Positions 1-9,561 of a stretch of 64,000 nt of DNA are shown here, piece after piece (within the stretch, counting starts at the first letter, position 1; every line of letters begins with the position of its first letter). The position numbers and the translations under genes are program-made. The DNA comes from an uncultured Chromatiaceae bacterium (GTDB lineage: Bacteria; Pseudomonadota; Gammaproteobacteria; Enterobacterales; Alteromonadaceae): positions 62,001-126,000 of the forward strand of contig CALJUX010000022.1 of NCBI GenBank assembly GCA_937978655.1. The letters are read 5' to 3'. The notes beneath the pieces are model-generated. The model did no database searches. It was not told where the DNA came from and was given only the letters and a program-made list of their open reading frames with translations.

Positions 1-313
1 GGGGTTGTGGCCTTTGGTCTTTGGTCACGCGAACTATGAGATGTTAACCCGGCCTTTTATCGGTCTTACAGCGAAACTCTGGCCGCTGCAGGTGCCAGTT
101 GCATTTGAAAATTGGCCATTGCAGCAACAAGTTGATTTCGTTGATACTGCCTTAAGTAAACAAATTGAGGTTTTCTCGTTAACTGAGTTTCGCGACCAGA
201 TGAGTCCGTTACCGCTGTTGGGTATTCCGGGCTGGTCTCACCTGGCGCAGACCGAACAGTTTTATCAGGACCAGAATTACTTCCGGCCGAAACGAGTCAT
301 GCCTCAGCCCTGA
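1..313 (+). CDS. DUF3025 family protein, C-terminal part
   Basis: This is the 3' end of a gene that starts before the window; about 100 residues are visible. The ending LGIPGW...FYQD..YFRPKR is typical of the C-terminus of DUF3025 proteins, a proteobacterial family of unknown function. The gene stops with TGA at 311-313, and the ABC transporter gene follows within 30 bases on the same strand. No catalytic motif can be judged from the fragment. The family call rests on the conserved tail only. Confidence 0.6.
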   Translation, partial: GLWPLVFGHANYEMLTRPFIGLTAKLWPLQVPVAFENWPLQQQVDFVDTALSKQIEVFSLTEFRDQMSPLPLLGIPGWSHLAQTEQFYQDQNYFRPKRVMPQP

Positions 314-341
314 TTTTATGCAAGTCCAAGGAATTGATCAG

Positions 342-1145
342 ATGATTGAGATCCGCCAGCTGGCCAAAGCATTTGCGCTGGAAAAAGGCCAAAAGCTCAG
401 CGAAGCCGAATTGCAGGACGTCCGCTACACCGGACGCAGTTTTTGTTCGGTCCGCGATGTCAGCTTCAGCTGCGCCCGCGGCGAAGTGCTGGGTTTGTTG
501 GGCCCCAATGGTGCCGGCAAAACCACCACGTTGCGGATGTTGTCGACGGCACTTAAACCTGATGCCGGCTCGATTTTGCTTGGCAATGCAGACGTGCTGC
601 AAGACCCGCTGCTGGCCCGGCGCAAAATCGGCTTTTTATCCAGCAGCACCGGCTTATATGGCCGGCTGACCGCTTTTGAAAATGTGGCTTATTTTGCGCG
701 TCTGCATGGCATGAGCGAAGTGGCCTTGCGCGAGCGTATTGACGAACTCTTCACCATGCTGGATATGCACAGTTTTGCCAGTCGCCGTGCCGAGCTGATG
801 TCATCCGGCATGAAACAAAAAACCGCTATTGCCCGCGCGGTGGTGCATTCACCGGCGTTGGTAGTACTGGATGAGCCAACCACTGGTCTTGATATCATGA
901 CCACACAAACGGTGCTGGATTTTATTCGTGGCCTCAAAGCGGCCGGCACGCCGGTGATTTTTTCCACCCATCACCTCGATGAAGTCAGCAGCCTGTGTGA
1001 CCGGGTGGTGGTGATTAATCAGGGGATTAGTGCCTTTGACGACAGCCTGAGCGCTTTTGCCAGCCTCAGCAGCAAAGGCGATTTACGCGAAGCATTTATG
1101 GCGGTGATCAAAGGGGAGGCGGTGTCATGTGGCAAGTCTATGTAA
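342..1145 (+). CDS. natA: ABC transporter ATP-binding protein, NatA type
   Basis: This 267-residue ATPase would energise export by the permease encoded next. Walker A is GPNGAGKT (residues 54-61), Walker B and the following loop read VVLDEPTTGLD, and the H-loop reads STHHLDE. The signature loop is a variant, MSSGMKQK instead of LSGGQ, as is common in NatA-like exporters. An ATG at 318 is in frame, but the ATG at 342 has AAGGA eight bases upstream, so I chose it. The 3' end overlaps the permease gene by 19 bases. NatA exports sodium in Bacillus; the substrate here cannot be told from sequence. Confidence 0.85.
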   Translation: MIEIRQLAKAFALEKGQKLSEAELQDVRYTGRSFCSVRDVSFSCARGEVLGLLGPNGAGKTTTLRMLSTALKPDAGSILLGNADVLQDPLLARRKIGFLSSSTGLYGRLTAFENVAYFARLHGMSEVALRERIDELFTMLDMHSFASRRAELMSSGMKQKTAIARAVVHSPALVVLDEPTTGLDIMTTQTVLDFIRGLKAAGTPVIFSTHHLDEVSSLCDRVVVINQGISAFDDSLSAFASLSSKGDLREAFMAVIKGEAVSCGKSM

Positions 1146-2329
1146 AAGAGCTGCTGGAACTGAGCCGCGACCGCAAAACGCTGATGTTTGTGATTTTGTT
1201 GCCCGTGCTGATTTTCCCGGTAATTTTTGGTCTGATGGGGCTGGTGGCAGCCAATGTCACGGCCAATAAACAGGCGGAAGAACATCGTTATGTCATTATT
1301 CATGCCGAACGCGCACCGGCATTTGCCGAGAAGCTGTTTTATCACAAAAATTTTAAGCAGGTCAGTACTGAGCTGACAGACCCGGAAGCGCTGCGCCAGG
1401 CGGTGCGCGATGGCAAGTTTGATCTGGCGGTGCTGATCCCGGCAGACTTTGACGCCAGCATGCCGACGTTGGTGCAAAGCCAGTGGACAGTGATTTATAA
1501 CACTGCGCCGATGCTGGATTTGATTGGCAATTATTTGAAAGATCTGGTGAAAGACTACAGCCGGCAGTTGCAACAGGCGCGACTCGAAGCCGTGGGCATC
1601 ACTGGCAGCCAGGTTGATGCAGTGCTGGAACCGGTCAAAATGAATAAAATATCCAGCGCCGAAAACCGCGAGGACCTCGGTGAAAAACTCGGTGGCTGGA
1701 TAGCCTATTTGCTGGTGCCGCTGTGTTTTATGGGCTGTTCTTATCCGGCCATTGATATCGGCGCTGGCGAGAAAGAACGCGGTACTTTAGAAACCTTGTT
1801 AATTTGCCCAATCAGCCGGACCAGTCTGGTGCTGGGCAAATTTATCACGGTGCTGACCACCGGCCTTGCCACCGCGCTTATCACCGTATTGAGTTTTGGC
1901 GGCTGGGGCTATCTGATTGGCTCACTGGCTGGCGTGGATGTGATAGCCAAAGCGATGTCTGCTTTGGGCTTCACCGATTTGTTGTTGATTCTGGCCATGC
2001 TTATTCCGCTGACGATGATTTTCGCCAGCGTATTATTGTCGCTGTCGATTTATGCCCGCAGTTTTAAAGAAGCGCAGAATTATATTGGCCCGATGAGCAT
2101 TCTGGTGTTTGTACCGCTGGCGCTGGCATTATTGCCTGGCGTTGAGCTGACCTGGAAAACCGCACTGATCCCGATGACGAATATTTCGCTTTGTATCAAA
2201 GAGTTGGTAAAAGGCACTATTGATATGGGCATTCTGAGTCTGGTGATTGCGTCCACAGTGGTGCTGGCTGGTGTACTGATTGCGGTTTGTGTGCACTGGT
2301 TCCAGCGTGAGAAGGTGTTGTTTCGATGA
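1127..2329 (+). CDS. natB: ABC transporter permease, NatB type
   Basis: This 400-residue membrane protein belongs to the ABC-2 permease family. It has one N-terminal membrane segment (about residues 18-40), a large periplasmic domain of roughly 150 residues, and a cluster of five or so hydrophobic segments from residue 190 onward. The stretch GAGEKERGTLETLL before the third segment is a hallmark of NatB/YhaP-like exporters. A strong ribosome site (AGGGGAGG) precedes the ATG inside the end of the ATPase gene. Its stop overlaps the start of the NUDIX gene by four bases, so the three genes are probably co-transcribed. Confidence 0.85.
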   Translation: MWQVYVKELLELSRDRKTLMFVILLPVLIFPVIFGLMGLVAANVTANKQAEEHRYVIIHAERAPAFAEKLFYHKNFKQVSTELTDPEALRQAVRDGKFDLAVLIPADFDASMPTLVQSQWTVIYNTAPMLDLIGNYLKDLVKDYSRQLQQARLEAVGITGSQVDAVLEPVKMNKISSAENREDLGEKLGGWIAYLLVPLCFMGCSYPAIDIGAGEKERGTLETLLICPISRTSLVLGKFITVLTTGLATALITVLSFGGWGYLIGSLAGVDVIAKAMSALGFTDLLLILAMLIPLTMIFASVLLSLSIYARSFKEAQNYIGPMSILVFVPLALALLPGVELTWKTALIPMTNISLCIKELVKGTIDMGILSLVIASTVVLAGVLIAVCVHWFQREKVLFR

Positions 2330-3084
2330 TAAGTGCTCTGCTGGAAGAAAACCCCTATGGCGCGGCGGTGTTAAGCGCCGGTCAGTTACAGACCGCTGGC
2401 GTCAGCGTCTCAGCGTTCAGTCAGTGGCTGCAAACCGGGCTGCCACAGCTTAAGTCTTTTAAGCTGTGCTGGCTGACGCTGAATGAACACGAAACCGTCT
2501 TTATCGGCCCGGCGCTGGCGCATGGTTTTCACTACCATCATGTGCAGGAAAACACCCTGACGTTGGTGAAACGGCTGCAAGCCGATGCTTATTTACCGCT
2601 GGCGGCTACGCATAGCATTGGAGTGGGCGCGGCGGTGTTTAATACACTGGGGCAGATTTTACTGGTACAGGAAATTCCGCTGCCGGGCAAAAAGCCCGGT
2701 TATTTTAAATTGCCAGGCGGCATGGTGGAAACCAAAGAACATTTTGTCGCCGCGCTGGAGCGGGAAGTGCTGGAAGAGACCGGGGTCACTGCGACCTTTC
2801 AGGGCTGGTTTGCCATGCGTCATCACCATCAGGGCCAGTTTGGCGCTTCCAACCTCTATATTGTTGCAAGGCTTGAAAGCGCGCAAACGCATGTAGCGCC
2901 GGACTATACCGAAATAGCCGCGGCAGGCTGGTTCGACCCGCAGCAGTTTCTGCAGGATCCGCAAGCACATCCCTACAACAAATCATTGGTGCAAGCCGCT
3001 TTGGGAAGTCCATTGTGGCAAGCCCGCGATTTACCGGAGTATCAGGCCGGGCCTTTGGGTTTTGAGCTATTTCAGGCAGGTTAA
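2326..3084 (+). CDS. NUDIX hydrolase with pre-NUDIX domain (NUDT6-like)
   Basis: This 252-residue protein has a complete Nudix box at residues 132-154 (G-x5-E-x7-REVLEETGV), so it should hydrolyse a nucleoside diphosphate linked to another group. The first 95 residues match the pre-NUDIX domain of the NUDT6 group: WLQ..LP..K, then FHYHH, then LP...THSIGVGAAVFN. The substrate is unknown. It overlaps the permease gene by ATGA and is likely translated by coupling. There is no obvious functional link to the exporter. Confidence 0.85.
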   Translation: MISALLEENPYGAAVLSAGQLQTAGVSVSAFSQWLQTGLPQLKSFKLCWLTLNEHETVFIGPALAHGFHYHHVQENTLTLVKRLQADAYLPLAATHSIGVGAAVFNTLGQILLVQEIPLPGKKPGYFKLPGGMVETKEHFVAALEREVLEETGVTATFQGWFAMRHHHQGQFGASNLYIVARLESAQTHVAPDYTEIAAAGWFDPQQFLQDPQAHPYNKSLVQAALGSPLWQARDLPEYQAGPLGFELFQAG

Positions 3085-3197
3085 AAATAGATCCTGTTAA
3101 GATCCAGCGGCTTAGCAACTTCTGCGGATTTATGCTTGAAAAGTGAACAAGGCTTAGGCAGGATTTGATATCCCTACAGCCAACAGGAGTCGGACCT

Positions 3198-3386
3198 ATG
3201 ACCTCAGAGTTCGTCAAAAAAATCCATCTGGAAACTGCGCAGCGGTATCAGGCGCAAGGCTATAACCGGGACGCGTTAATTTCGCATTTTCGCAAAGTGG
3301 CACTGGACGCCGATGAAATCAACGAATTGTTAGACGCTTTGGAACAACAGCCCTGGGCTGAACAGCCTTTTCGCGCCCGTCGTTAA
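3198..3386 (+). CDS. small hypothetical protein (62 aa)
   Basis: The ATG at 3198 has AGGAGT eight bases upstream, which marks it as the start. The protein is 62 residues, hydrophilic and probably helical, with acidic and basic runs and no membrane segment or cysteine. It ends in a short basic tail (FRARR). A strong terminator follows 45 bases later. I recognise no domain; the good ribosome site and the terminator make it a real gene rather than a chance frame. Confidence 0.65.
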   Translation: MTSEFVKKIHLETAQRYQAQGYNRDALISHFRKVALDADEINELLDALEQQPWAEQPFRARR

Positions 3387-3423
3387 AACGTTATCCTGGG
3401 AAGGATGCTGCGCTGCGGCATCA

Positions 3424-3452
3424 CAAAAAAACCGCCTTTCGGCGGTTTTTTG
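3424..3452. terminator. bidirectional intrinsic terminator
   Basis: ACCGCC-TTTC-GGCGGT forms a 6-bp stem with a run of A before it and a run of T after it. It lies between the small gene on the + strand and rimO on the - strand, which converge here, so it can serve both. Confidence 0.9.
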
Positions 3453-3479
3453 TTGGCAGCTAAAGAGTGCGAACCGGGT

Positions 3480-4796
3480 TTACTGCACGCGGCTGGCCCA
3501 CAGGTCGTATTCGTCGGCTTCTTCCACCACGGCTTTCACCACATCACCTGGTTTTAAGCTGGTTTCACCGTTTAAGTAGACGGCACCGTCAATTTCCGGC
3601 GCATCGGCAAAACTGCGGCCAATGGCGCCTTCGTCGTCTACTTCATCGATGAGCACATCGATAGTGCGGCCGATTTTTGCTTGTAAACGTGCGGCACTGA
3701 TTTTTTGCTGGGTCGCCATAAAGCGATGGTAACGGTCTTCTTTCACTTCTTCCGGTACCGGATCTGGTAATTCGTTCGCTTTGGCGCCTTCAACCGGGCT
3801 GTATTTAAAGCAGCCAACGCGATCTAGTTGTGCTTCTTCGAGGAAGTTCAGCAGCTCCTGGAATTCTTCTTCAGTTTCACCCGGGAAACCGACGATAAAG
3901 GTGGAGCGGATGGTCAGCTCAGGGCAAATCTCCCGCCATTTTTTGATGCGTTCCAGCGTGCGTTCCGCCTGGCCTGGTCGTTTCATCAGTTTCAGAATAC
4001 GCGGACTGGCGTGCTGGAATGGAATGTCCAGATAAGGCAATAACTTACCTTGCGCCATCAGCGGGATCACATCGTCAACATGCGGGTAAGGGTAAACATA
4101 ATGCAGGCGTACCCAAATCCCCATGTCAGACAATGCTTCACACAGGGACTGCATCGAGGTTTTTACCGGCGCACCATTCCAGAAACCGGTGCGGTGTTTG
4201 ACATCCACACCATAAGCGCTGGTGTCCTGCGAGATCACCAGTAATTCTTTGACACCAGCATTTTTCAGTCGCTGTGCTTCATCCAGCACTTCGCCAATAG
4301 GGCGGCTGACCAGATCGCCGCGCATCGACGGAATAATGCAGAAGGTACAACGGTGGTTACAGCCTTCGGAAATTTTTAAATAGGCGTAATGTTTTGGCGT
4401 CAGTTTGACGCCGGTATCCGGCACCAGCTGTAAAAACGGGTCGTATTTTGGCTTCGGTACAAACTGATGCACTTGTTCCAGCACGTTTTCATAGGCATGT
4501 GGCCCCGTGATGCCTAGTACATTTGGATGCACTTCGCGAATTTCATCTTCGCGGGCGCCGAGGCATCCCGTGACGATGACCTTGCCATTTTCTGCCAGCG
4601 CTTCGCCGATGGTATCCAATGATTCCTGGACCGCGCTGTCAATAAAACCACAGGTGTTGACGATCACCAGTTCAGCGTCGTCGTAGCTTGGCACTATGTT
4701 GTAGCCCTCGATCTTGAGCTGGGTCAGGATACGCTCAGAATCGACAAGATTTTTTGGACAGCCAAGGCTGACAAAACCAACTTTAGGTTGAGACAT
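3480..4796 (-). CDS. rimO: ribosomal protein S12 methylthiotransferase RimO
   Basis: RimO is a radical-SAM enzyme that methylthiolates the conserved aspartate of ribosomal protein S12. The 438-residue product has the three cysteines of the UPF0004 domain (C13, C49, C78), the radical-SAM motif C146-x3-C150-x2-C153, and a C-terminal TRAM-like domain. Its length matches E. coli RimO (441). I take the ATG at 4796, since MSQPKVGFVSLGCPKN is the family start; an in-frame ATG 66 bases upstream would add an unconserved extension. No clear Shine-Dalgarno site is visible. Confidence 0.97.
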   Translation of the reverse strand: MSQPKVGFVSLGCPKNLVDSERILTQLKIEGYNIVPSYDDAELVIVNTCGFIDSAVQESLDTIGEALAENGKVIVTGCLGAREDEIREVHPNVLGITGPHAYENVLEQVHQFVPKPKYDPFLQLVPDTGVKLTPKHYAYLKISEGCNHRCTFCIIPSMRGDLVSRPIGEVLDEAQRLKNAGVKELLVISQDTSAYGVDVKHRTGFWNGAPVKTSMQSLCEALSDMGIWVRLHYVYPYPHVDDVIPLMAQGKLLPYLDIPFQHASPRILKLMKRPGQAERTLERIKKWREICPELTIRSTFIVGFPGETEEEFQELLNFLEEAQLDRVGCFKYSPVEGAKANELPDPVPEEVKEDRYHRFMATQQKISAARLQAKIGRTIDVLIDEVDDEGAIGRSFADAPEIDGAVYLNGETSLKPGDVVKAVVEEADEYDLWASRVQ

Positions 4797-5169
4797 GAAA
4801 GGAGTCACCAATAAATAAAACACCATTTTACCGGAAGTTGAGTGCCGGCGCCAAGTTTGCACAACAGTGTTTGCGCGCTGCGCCCGATCTCGGCTTGCCA
4901 GTGTCAGCTATAGCTGCAGCTGTTGTCAGTTTTTTTTACACATTTATATGCAGGCAGGACAGCCAAAGGCGGGCAGCATTCGCTCAATCAACTGGCTGAT
5001 GGAAGGGGCTGTCGGGCAAACAGCAGCGCTGCTATGCGCTTATTTGCCAATAACACTAAGTTACAAAGTGTCACGTATTTTTACAGCTTGAGCGTTTATG
5101 TCGGTGTGGTTATCGAAATGAAATGCCGGAAGGCCTTTGTTGCTGGTTTTGTTCACGTTTTATTTAACC
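4797..5169. other. intergenic stretch upstream of the PEP-CTERM gene
   Basis: This gap lies between the divergent rimO and PEP-CTERM genes. Open frames here have poor composition and no ribosome sites, and I do not believe them. It should hold the rimO promoter and any enhancer sites for the sigma-54 promoter at its right end; I could not pick out a repeated enhancer motif. Confidence 0.5.
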
Positions 5170-5186
5170 TTGGCAAGTAAATTGCT
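5170..5186 (+). promoter_or_regulatory. sigma-54 promoter of the PEP-CTERM gene
   Basis: TTGGCAAGTAAATTGCT matches the RpoN consensus YTGGCACGRNNNTTGCW at all but two positions. The GG and GC dinucleotides are ten bases apart, as required. The expected start of transcription is near 5197, about 65 bases before the ATG. PEP-CTERM genes in several proteobacteria are known to be driven by RpoN with the PrsK/PrsR pair, which supports the call. Confidence 0.85.
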
Positions 5187-5261
5187 CTGTTTTTCCCAGC
5201 TCTTTGATGAGCTTCACAATAACATACAATTATTAAATAATTATGAATATCCAGGTGTGCA

Positions 5262-6014
5262 ATGACTCCAATTAAATCTGAACTGATCCCTCATGTCGTT
5301 TCGACGCTGAAAAAAACTTTGGCTGGTGGCCTGATTGCCGCAGCTTTTACGGTTGCGCAGGCGCAGGCCGGTACTATTACTATCGATTTCGAAGATCCGG
5401 TCTTTACGGATGTCGGCTTTTTCCTGGCCGGTGACTCGGTGAATCTTGGCCAGTTTAACTTGCTGGTCGATAGTCCCGATGGCGGTATGCCAGGTTTACC
5501 AGTAAATGGCAGTGATCCAACGGCCTGTGCCGGTATGGGTTGCCCGGTAAATAATTCGTCTAACTACTTTGCCGGCGTGAACAATGCCTGGATGTTCCTG
5601 AGCTACAACAGCGGTTCAGTGCGCATGCAGTCACTGGATTTCAGTTTTCTGGCACCTTATGCCGGCGTCATCAACGGTGTTGTGGGCCGTCTGTTAGTGT
5701 TGGCTCTGGACAACCAAGGCAACATCGCAGGCCTGACCAGTAGAGAATTCGCACCACAGGTGAATGGCCAGTGGATGTTCACTGACTGGTCTGGGATTGG
5801 TGCTGACTTTGGTAATAAGTTCTACAGCAACTATGCCATCACCGCTTGCCTGTACACCACGGACAACAACTGTACGCTGAATGCCAACAACCAAGGCCAG
5901 TTCGCGGTCGACAACATCAATTTTGATGTACCGGCGCCAGCAACATTGGGTCTGATCAGTTTCTCCCTTCTGGGCCTTGCTGCCAGCCGTCGTCGTACCA
6001 ACGCCAATAAATAA
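5262..6014 (+). CDS. PEP-CTERM sorting-domain protein
   Basis: This 250-residue exported protein has an N-terminal signal peptide ending near AQAQA (residues 31-35) and a C-terminal tripartite sorting signal: VPAPATLG, a hydrophobic segment, then SRRR. Such signals are cut and handled by the exosortase EpsH/XrtA system and usually mark surface or biofilm-matrix proteins. The motif is the PAP variant of PEP. The middle is rich in N, G and aromatic residues with two closely spaced cysteine pairs. The exosortase is not in the window. It sits behind a sigma-54 promoter and 21 bases before the subtilase gene. Confidence 0.88.
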   Translation: MTPIKSELIPHVVSTLKKTLAGGLIAAAFTVAQAQAGTITIDFEDPVFTDVGFFLAGDSVNLGQFNLLVDSPDGGMPGLPVNGSDPTACAGMGCPVNNSSNYFAGVNNAWMFLSYNSGSVRMQSLDFSFLAPYAGVINGVVGRLLVLALDNQGNIAGLTSREFAPQVNGQWMFTDWSGIGADFGNKFYSNYAITACLYTTDNNCTLNANNQGQFAVDNINFDVPAPATLGLISFSLLGLAASRRRTNANK

Positions 6015-6035
6015 GAACTATAAGCGAGCAAAGTT

Positions 6036-9000
6036 ATGAAAATGACCAAAGTTTCTCTGGCAGTCTCTGCCATCCTGGCTGTTGCCGCCGTTTCAGCGGT
6101 ACAGGCATCGGAAGTCCGTCGTCCTTACATTGTGCAGTTATCGGCCGCTCCTGCAGCCTCTTACACCGGCGGTGTGCAGGATTTGGCTGCAACCAAACCT
6201 GCGGAAGGCGAGCAGCTGGACGTTTCGGCAAGTGCTGTGCGCTCTTATGTCCAGTATCTGGAAAATGAGCAGGAAAAAGTGCTGGCATCAGTGCCAGGCG
6301 TAAAGACTGTCCACGAATTTAATCTGGTGATGAACGGCTTCACAGCAATGCTGACCGATGCCGAAGTACGGGCACTGAAGAAAAACAGCAGCGTTGCCAA
6401 TATTCATGTGGATGAGCCACAAGAGCTGGCAACCAACTATACCCCTGGTTTCCTCGGGCTTGATGCCGTAAACGGTATTTGGGCTAAAGCAGGCGGCCAG
6501 AGTGCGGCCGGTGAAGACATCATCGTCGGCATCATCGACAGTGGTGTGTCGCCGGAAAACCCGGCATTTGCTGACCGCGTCGACGCAAACGGTGTTGCCA
6601 CGCATGACCAAAGTGGTACACAGGTCTATGGCCCGGCACCAGCGAAATGGAAAGGCAGTTGCAGCACCGGCGAAGGTTTTGCCGCCACACACTGTAACAA
6701 CAAGCTGATCGGTGCTCAGTATTTTGATGCGACTTTCCGCAGTTTAGTTGCGCAAGGTTTGTATACACCACATTGGGAAGATTTCGCTTCTCCACGTGAT
6801 AACGGCGGCCACGGTACCCACACTGCGACCACTGCCGCAGGTAATGCTAATGTGCAGGCCAACGTCAATGGCGTGCCGATGGGCGTCGCGTCCGGTATTG
6901 CACCGCGCGCACGTATTGCTGCGTACAAAGTGTGCTGGAGTTATCAGGACCCGGCTAACACTGCGCTGCCGAAAAACTCCTGTTTTACCGGTGATAACGT
7001 TGCAGCCATTGAAAAAGCCGTTAAAGACGGTGTTGATGTGCTGAACTATTCGATCAGCGGCAGCCAGACCTCAGTGAATGACGCAGTAGAGCTGGCGTTC
7101 CTCGGTGCGGCGAATGCCGGTGTGTATGTTGCGGCCTCCGCGGGTAACAGCGGCCCAGCTAACGCAGTGGCTCACCTGGGTCCATGGCTGACCACCGTTG
7201 GTGCGTCAACACATGACCGTTTTAATGCGGCGTCAGTTACTTTAGGTGATGAACAGAGCTTCCAGGGCGCGTCACTGAACTCTGCGGCACTGCCGCAAAC
7301 TGCTGTGATTTATGCCCGCAACGCAGCAAAAGCCGGCGCAGATCCGGTGCTGGCTGCACGTTGTTATGGCAGCGCTGATGGGGTGTCGGTACTGGACCCG
7401 CTGAAAGTTGCCGGTAAAGTGGTGTTGTGTGAACGTGGCGCTATTGCGCTGGTGAACAAAGGCCAGGCCGTACGGGAGACTGGCGGTGTTGGTATGATTA
7501 TCGGCAACGTCGATGGTTTTTCTGATACCTTGGTGTCGATTGATCATCAAATCCCGGCTATCCACGTTACTATTGCAGACACCAAAAAAATTATGACTTA
7601 CCTCGGTGCTAATGAAGCACCAACGGTTGGCATGTCTGTATTTAAAGCCATTAAAGGCACAACAGCGGCACCGATGATGGCGAACTTCTCGTCGCGCGGC
7701 CCGAACCGCGGTTATGCCAGCATGCTGAAGCCTGATTTAACAGCTCCAGGTGTTGATATTCTGGCCGGTTATGTACCAAATCTGACACAGGAAGAACGCA
7801 ATCAGGTTGCTGCCGGTGCTGCTGCTCCAGCAGCCTGGGATTTCCTGCAAGGCACGTCGATGTCAAGCCCGCATGTGGCTGGTTTAGGTGCGTTACTGAA
7901 GCAACAACATCCGGACTGGTCACCGGCAATGATCAAATCTGCACTGATGACCACTGGTGCTTTAACCTTTAACGATGGTCTGGCTGGTGCACAAAATGGT
8001 CAGCTGCCTTGGGCACAGGGCGCAGGTCACGTAGTACCAAACAAAGCGACAGATCCAGGTCTGGTGTATGACATCACACCAACCGATTACACCCGCTTCC
8101 TGTGTGGTATTGGCTTGCCGTCAATTCCGGCTGCCACCTGTACTGCGGTCGGTAAAGTGTCTGAAACGCAGTTAAACCTGCCGTCAATCACTGTTGGTTC
8201 AGTCCTTGGTAAAACCACGGTGAACCGTACCGTGACCAACGTCACCGGCCAAACTACAACCTTTACTGCGACTGCCGCAGCACCAGGTTTTGAAGTGACT
8301 GTGACACCATCGAGCCTGACACTGGCACCGGGTGCTTCTGCGACCTTCGCGGTCAATGTCAGCCGTACTACAGCGCCAAGCAACACCTGGTCTTATGGTG
8401 CGCTGAACTGGACCAACGGTACCCATAATGTGCGTAGCCCGCTGACCGTTCGTTCAGTTGGCTTATCTGTTGCTTCGCTGCTGTACAGTGAGCAAAGCTC
8501 AGGCCGTTTCATGTACACCATGGGCACAGGTTTTGCCGGCGCTATGACTTCTGCAGTCGCCGGTTTAAAAGCTGCCACGGTGAAACCACTGACTATTCGT
8601 CAGGCGGCGCCAGGCACTATCGAAGATTCGACGCAGTTAGCTGCGGCCTGTAAGGCAAATACTACCGGCACTGTGATGTCTGATCTGGTCGTTGCTGCCA
8701 ACACCTTAGTACTGAAAGCTGCGACTTATAACGAAGAGACTTCGGGTCACAGCGTCCCAGGTGGTGATGATATCGACCTGTTGGTACTGAATCCGGCTGG
8801 CACTGTCGTTGGTACCAGTCTGCGTGCCGGTTCAGATGAATCAGTGACTCTGACAAATCCGTCTGCTGGTACTTATAAAGTGTGTCTGGGCGGTTATGGC
8901 CTGGCAAACGGCACCTCGTCAAACTTCAACCTGTCGACCTGGGCAGTGTCAACTGCAGATAAAGGCGGCAACCTGAAAGTTGGCTTACCGGGTGCTGCAG

Positions 9001-9188
9001 TTTTAGGTGGTACCGCAACAGTTGCGGCCAGCTGGTCTGGTCTGGCAACAGGCAAACGGTTCATGGGTGCAGTGCGTTATCTGCAGGGCGCTTCAGTGCT
9101 TGGCACTACAGTGTTCCAGGTGGAAACCAACGATCCGCTGCCAGAACCAACCAATCTGAAATCAGAAGTGGTGTTTAACCAGAACTAA
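6036..9188 (+). CDS. secreted subtilisin-like serine protease (S8) with PA domain
   Basis: This 1050-residue protease has a signal peptide (residues 1-24), an I9 inhibitor propeptide (about 30-135), and an S8 catalytic domain with D168 (IIDSG), H259 (GGHGTHT) and S608 (GTSMSSPH). A protease-associated (PA) domain is inserted at roughly residues 420-520. After the catalytic domain come an Fn3-like domain (about 700-805) and a bacterial pre-peptidase-like beta domain (about 890-970). It has no PEP-CTERM or autotransporter end, so it is probably released. Only 21 bases separate it from the PEP-CTERM gene, so both may use the sigma-54 promoter. Confidence 0.93.
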   Translation: MKMTKVSLAVSAILAVAAVSAVQASEVRRPYIVQLSAAPAASYTGGVQDLAATKPAEGEQLDVSASAVRSYVQYLENEQEKVLASVPGVKTVHEFNLVMNGFTAMLTDAEVRALKKNSSVANIHVDEPQELATNYTPGFLGLDAVNGIWAKAGGQSAAGEDIIVGIIDSGVSPENPAFADRVDANGVATHDQSGTQVYGPAPAKWKGSCSTGEGFAATHCNNKLIGAQYFDATFRSLVAQGLYTPHWEDFASPRDNGGHGTHTATTAAGNANVQANVNGVPMGVASGIAPRARIAAYKVCWSYQDPANTALPKNSCFTGDNVAAIEKAVKDGVDVLNYSISGSQTSVNDAVELAFLGAANAGVYVAASAGNSGPANAVAHLGPWLTTVGASTHDRFNAASVTLGDEQSFQGASLNSAALPQTAVIYARNAAKAGADPVLAARCYGSADGVSVLDPLKVAGKVVLCERGAIALVNKGQAVRETGGVGMIIGNVDGFSDTLVSIDHQIPAIHVTIADTKKIMTYLGANEAPTVGMSVFKAIKGTTAAPMMANFSSRGPNRGYASMLKPDLTAPGVDILAGYVPNLTQEERNQVAAGAAAPAAWDFLQGTSMSSPHVAGLGALLKQQHPDWSPAMIKSALMTTGALTFNDGLAGAQNGQLPWAQGAGHVVPNKATDPGLVYDITPTDYTRFLCGIGLPSIPAATCTAVGKVSETQLNLPSITVGSVLGKTTVNRTVTNVTGQTTTFTATAAAPGFEVTVTPSSLTLAPGASATFAVNVSRTTAPSNTWSYGALNWTNGTHNVRSPLTVRSVGLSVASLLYSEQSSGRFMYTMGTGFAGAMTSAVAGLKAATVKPLTIRQAAPGTIEDSTQLAAACKANTTGTVMSDLVVAANTLVLKAATYNEETSGHSVPGGDDIDLLVLNPAGTVVGTSLRAGSDESVTLTNPSAGTYKVCLGGYGLANGTSSNFNLSTWAVSTADKGGNLKVGLPGAAVLGGTATVAASWSGLATGKRFMGAVRYLQGASVLGTTVFQVETNDPLPEPTNLKSEVVFNQN

Positions 9189-9220
9189 GCTCCAGGTCTG
9201 ACCGACCTGCGCTGAGAATA

Positions 9221-9252
9221 AAAGCCAACCTTCACCGGTTGGCTTTTTTTAT
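9221..9252 (+). terminator. intrinsic terminator after the subtilase gene
   Basis: AAAGCCAACC and GGTTGGCTTT form a perfect 10-bp stem with a 6-base loop, followed by more T. It lies 30 bases after the protease stop. Confidence 0.92.
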
Positions 9253-9561
9253 CTGACAAGCCCGGCAAGTCATGGGGCAACCTTTTTGTGATGGCATTTT
9301 AAAATCACCGGTTAAATAAAATCCGGTGACTTCAATTGTTTCGACCGCTATTCGGAGTCTGTCGGATGAACCGCTTCTGCAGGCGCAATCAGACCTCCAC
9401 ACACTCTTGCGGCAAAAGTCCGGCTCTGAATGTTAATTGCAAGTGCATTTTTGACGGGGCAGCGCTGCGTGGTTTTTTTGCACTGCCGGCTTTGGCTATT
9501 TGTCTGGCCCTGTCAGCGGGTACTTCTTGTGGTGTAGTGACAGGAATTTCATAGGCCGCGC
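9253..9561. other. intergenic stretch with no supported gene
   Basis: This AT-rich start and GC-mixed remainder lies between the protease terminator and the psrA promoter. A 72-residue frame in it lacks a ribosome site and family resemblance. I see nothing else. Confidence 0.4.

Noticed and set aside
4867..5180. Two overlapping short frames upstream of the PEP-CTERM gene
   Set aside because: Poor codon pattern, no ribosome site, and they run into the sigma-54 promoter.
9336..9554. 72-residue open frame after the protease gene
   Set aside because: No ribosome site, odd cysteine-rich composition and no family likeness; it lies in an intergenic stretch before the psrA promoter.
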